Source of the DNA: Cryobacterium suzukii | Lineage (GTDB): Bacteria; Actinomycetota; Actinomycetes; Actinomycetales; Microbacteriaceae | Direction: 5' to 3' | Assembly: GCF_004403185.1 (NCBI RefSeq) | Contig: NZ_SOHJ01000004.1 | Coordinates: 1-64,000 of the forward strand | DNA: 64,000 bases | Shown here: positions 63,221 to 64,000 of the stretch, one piece after another | Numbering within the stretch: the stretch's first letter is position 1 | Layout: each line of letters starts with the position of its first letter | Notes under the pieces: model-generated | The model's input: only the letters and a program-made list of their open reading frames with translations | Told to the model about the DNA's origin: nothing | The model's database searches: none | Made by a program: the position numbers and the translations under genes

Positions 63221-64000
63221 TCAGGATGATGTAGCGAGGAAACGTTGGTAGGCGATTCGCATGCCGTCGTGGAGTCGGGTGCTGGGCGCCCATCCGAATT
63301 CCTTTGCACGTTCAGAACTCATCAGTTTCTGGTGCATGCCGGATGGCTTGCTTGGGTCTGGGACCAGTTTGCCTTGGAAACCAACGACGTCCATGGCCGC
63401 CTGGTAGTACTCGAGGACGGTGTGGTCACTGCCAAAACCGACGTTCAACATGTCAGGCCAAGCTTCCATACCATCGAGATTCGCAACGACCCAGTCCGCG
63501 AGGTCGCCAACAAAGGTAAATTCCCGTCGAGCGGTGCCGTCCCCCCAGACGTCAATCGTTGATTGTCCGGAGAGCTTGGCAGCGTGCACTTTTGCAATCG
63601 CAGCGGCGACCAGGTGTCCCTGCCCCAGCGAGTAATCGTCGTCGGGGCCATAGAGGTTTGACGGGATGATGACCCGGTAGCTCAAGCCGAGTTGCGTCGA
63701 AACATACTCGCAAAATTTCGCGCCAGCGATCTTCGACAGAGCGTACCCCTCATTCGTCGGCTCTAACGGTGCTGCGAGCACATCCGATTCCACGAGAGGC
63801 TGACGATAGTCGCGCGGATACATGCATGAGCTTCCGAAGTAGAGCAACCGGGGCACGCCGACGTCGACAGCAGACTTCAGCACGCTCGTGTCGATGAGGA
63901 GATTGTCCATGAGGAATGCCGTGGGATTGGCGATATTGGCCGCGATTCCGCCAACGTGCGCGGCGGCGTGCAGAATGACGTCGGGCTGAACTTTGTCAAT
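63221..64000 (-). CDS. GDP-L-fucose synthase / GDP-L-colitose synthase-like epimerase-reductase (N-terminus beyond window)
   Basis: The visible 259 C-terminal residues continue to the window edge in frame, beginning IDKVQPDVILHAAAHVGGIA, so the gene is cut by the edge and not truncated in nature. FGSSCMYPRDYRQPL and PTNEGYALSKIAGAKFCE supply the Ser/Tyr/Lys triad of Fcl (WcaG). PSNLYGPDDDYS and the DVWGDGTARREFTFVGDLAD segment also fit. Fcl and ColC share this fold; next to colD the ColC role (GDP-colitose) is the better guess, though fucose is possible. Confidence 0.85.
   Translation of the reverse strand: MDKVQPDVILHAAAHVGGIAANIANPTAFLMDNLLIDTSVLKSAVDVGVPRLLYFGSSCMYPRDYRQPLVESDVLAAPLEPTNEGYALSKIAGAKFCEYVSTQLGLSYRVIIPSNLYGPDDDYSLGQGHLVAAAIAKVHAAKLSGQSTIDVWGDGTARREFTFVGDLADWVVANLDGMEAWPDMLNVGFGSDHTVLEYYQAAMDVVGFQGKLVPDPSKPSGMHQKLMSSERAKEFGWAPSTRLHDGMRIAYQRFLATSS

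Overview
The window comes from a high-GC actinobacterium, most likely a member of the Microbacteriaceae; the genus cannot be fixed from this piece. The evidence is the 5' end of a 16S rRNA gene with an actinobacterial leader, a WhiB protein, and a gene set (ahcY, DUF3499, an Rv3259-like protein, DUF5719, a giant GT2 membrane protein, whiB, manA) that resembles the mycobacterial Rv3248c-Rv3260c neighbourhood.

Region 1 (1-25.9 kb) is the rRNA start and leader, then ahcY, DUF3499 and the Rv3259-like gene. Next comes a set interposed before DUF5719: a lipoprotein, two glycerophosphodiester phosphodiesterases flanking a UgpA/E/B-type ABC transporter, a GT87-like mannosyltransferase, a cytochrome b561/molybdopterin oxidoreductase fusion, a methyltransferase/CofC-like/GT2 operon, a two-component system, an NAD-dependent epimerase and an MTA phosphorylase-like enzyme. 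DUF5719, the 1004-aa GT2 membrane protein and whiB close the region. Region 2 (25.9-37.2 kb) holds galE, an unlisted 44-aa membrane protein, a GlxA-type AraC regulator, a FUSC-family membrane protein, manA, an acyl-CoA dehydrogenase, a phytoene-desaturase-like flavoprotein with an SRPBCC partner, and two O-antigen-ligase-like membrane proteins.

Region 3 (about 37.7-64 kb, running off the right edge) is a surface-polysaccharide cluster. It has an OafA-type acyltransferase, a second galE, many GT2/GT4 transferases, DUF2304 and DUF2142 proteins, a Wzx-type flippase, gmd, a GT11 transferase, a secreted GWALDPDT-repeat protein, a Wzm/Wzt-type ABC exporter, a WbbL-like rhamnosyltransferase, rmlA, rmlC, a ColD-type dehydratase with His in place of the PLP lysine, and a GDP-fucose-synthase/ColC-like reductase cut by the edge. 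With manA and gmd this suggests a GDP-linked 3,6-dideoxyhexose (colitose-like) branch beside a rhamnose branch. rmlB, rmlD, manB and manC are not in the window.

The non-coding DNA is unusually structured. There are four copies of a long palindromic repeat next to gene ends, a second palindromic family (two copies), a third family of about 300 bp (two copies), 21-bp tandem repeats, a tenfold hexanucleotide repeat just upstream of the secreted repeat protein, and a 9-bp repeat inside the MTA phosphorylase gene. The heptamer GCATCCG/CGGATGC is very frequent in the left 40 kb and almost absent from the polysaccharide cluster, which suggests separate ancestry. I saw no CRISPR array, phage gene, transposase or tRNA.
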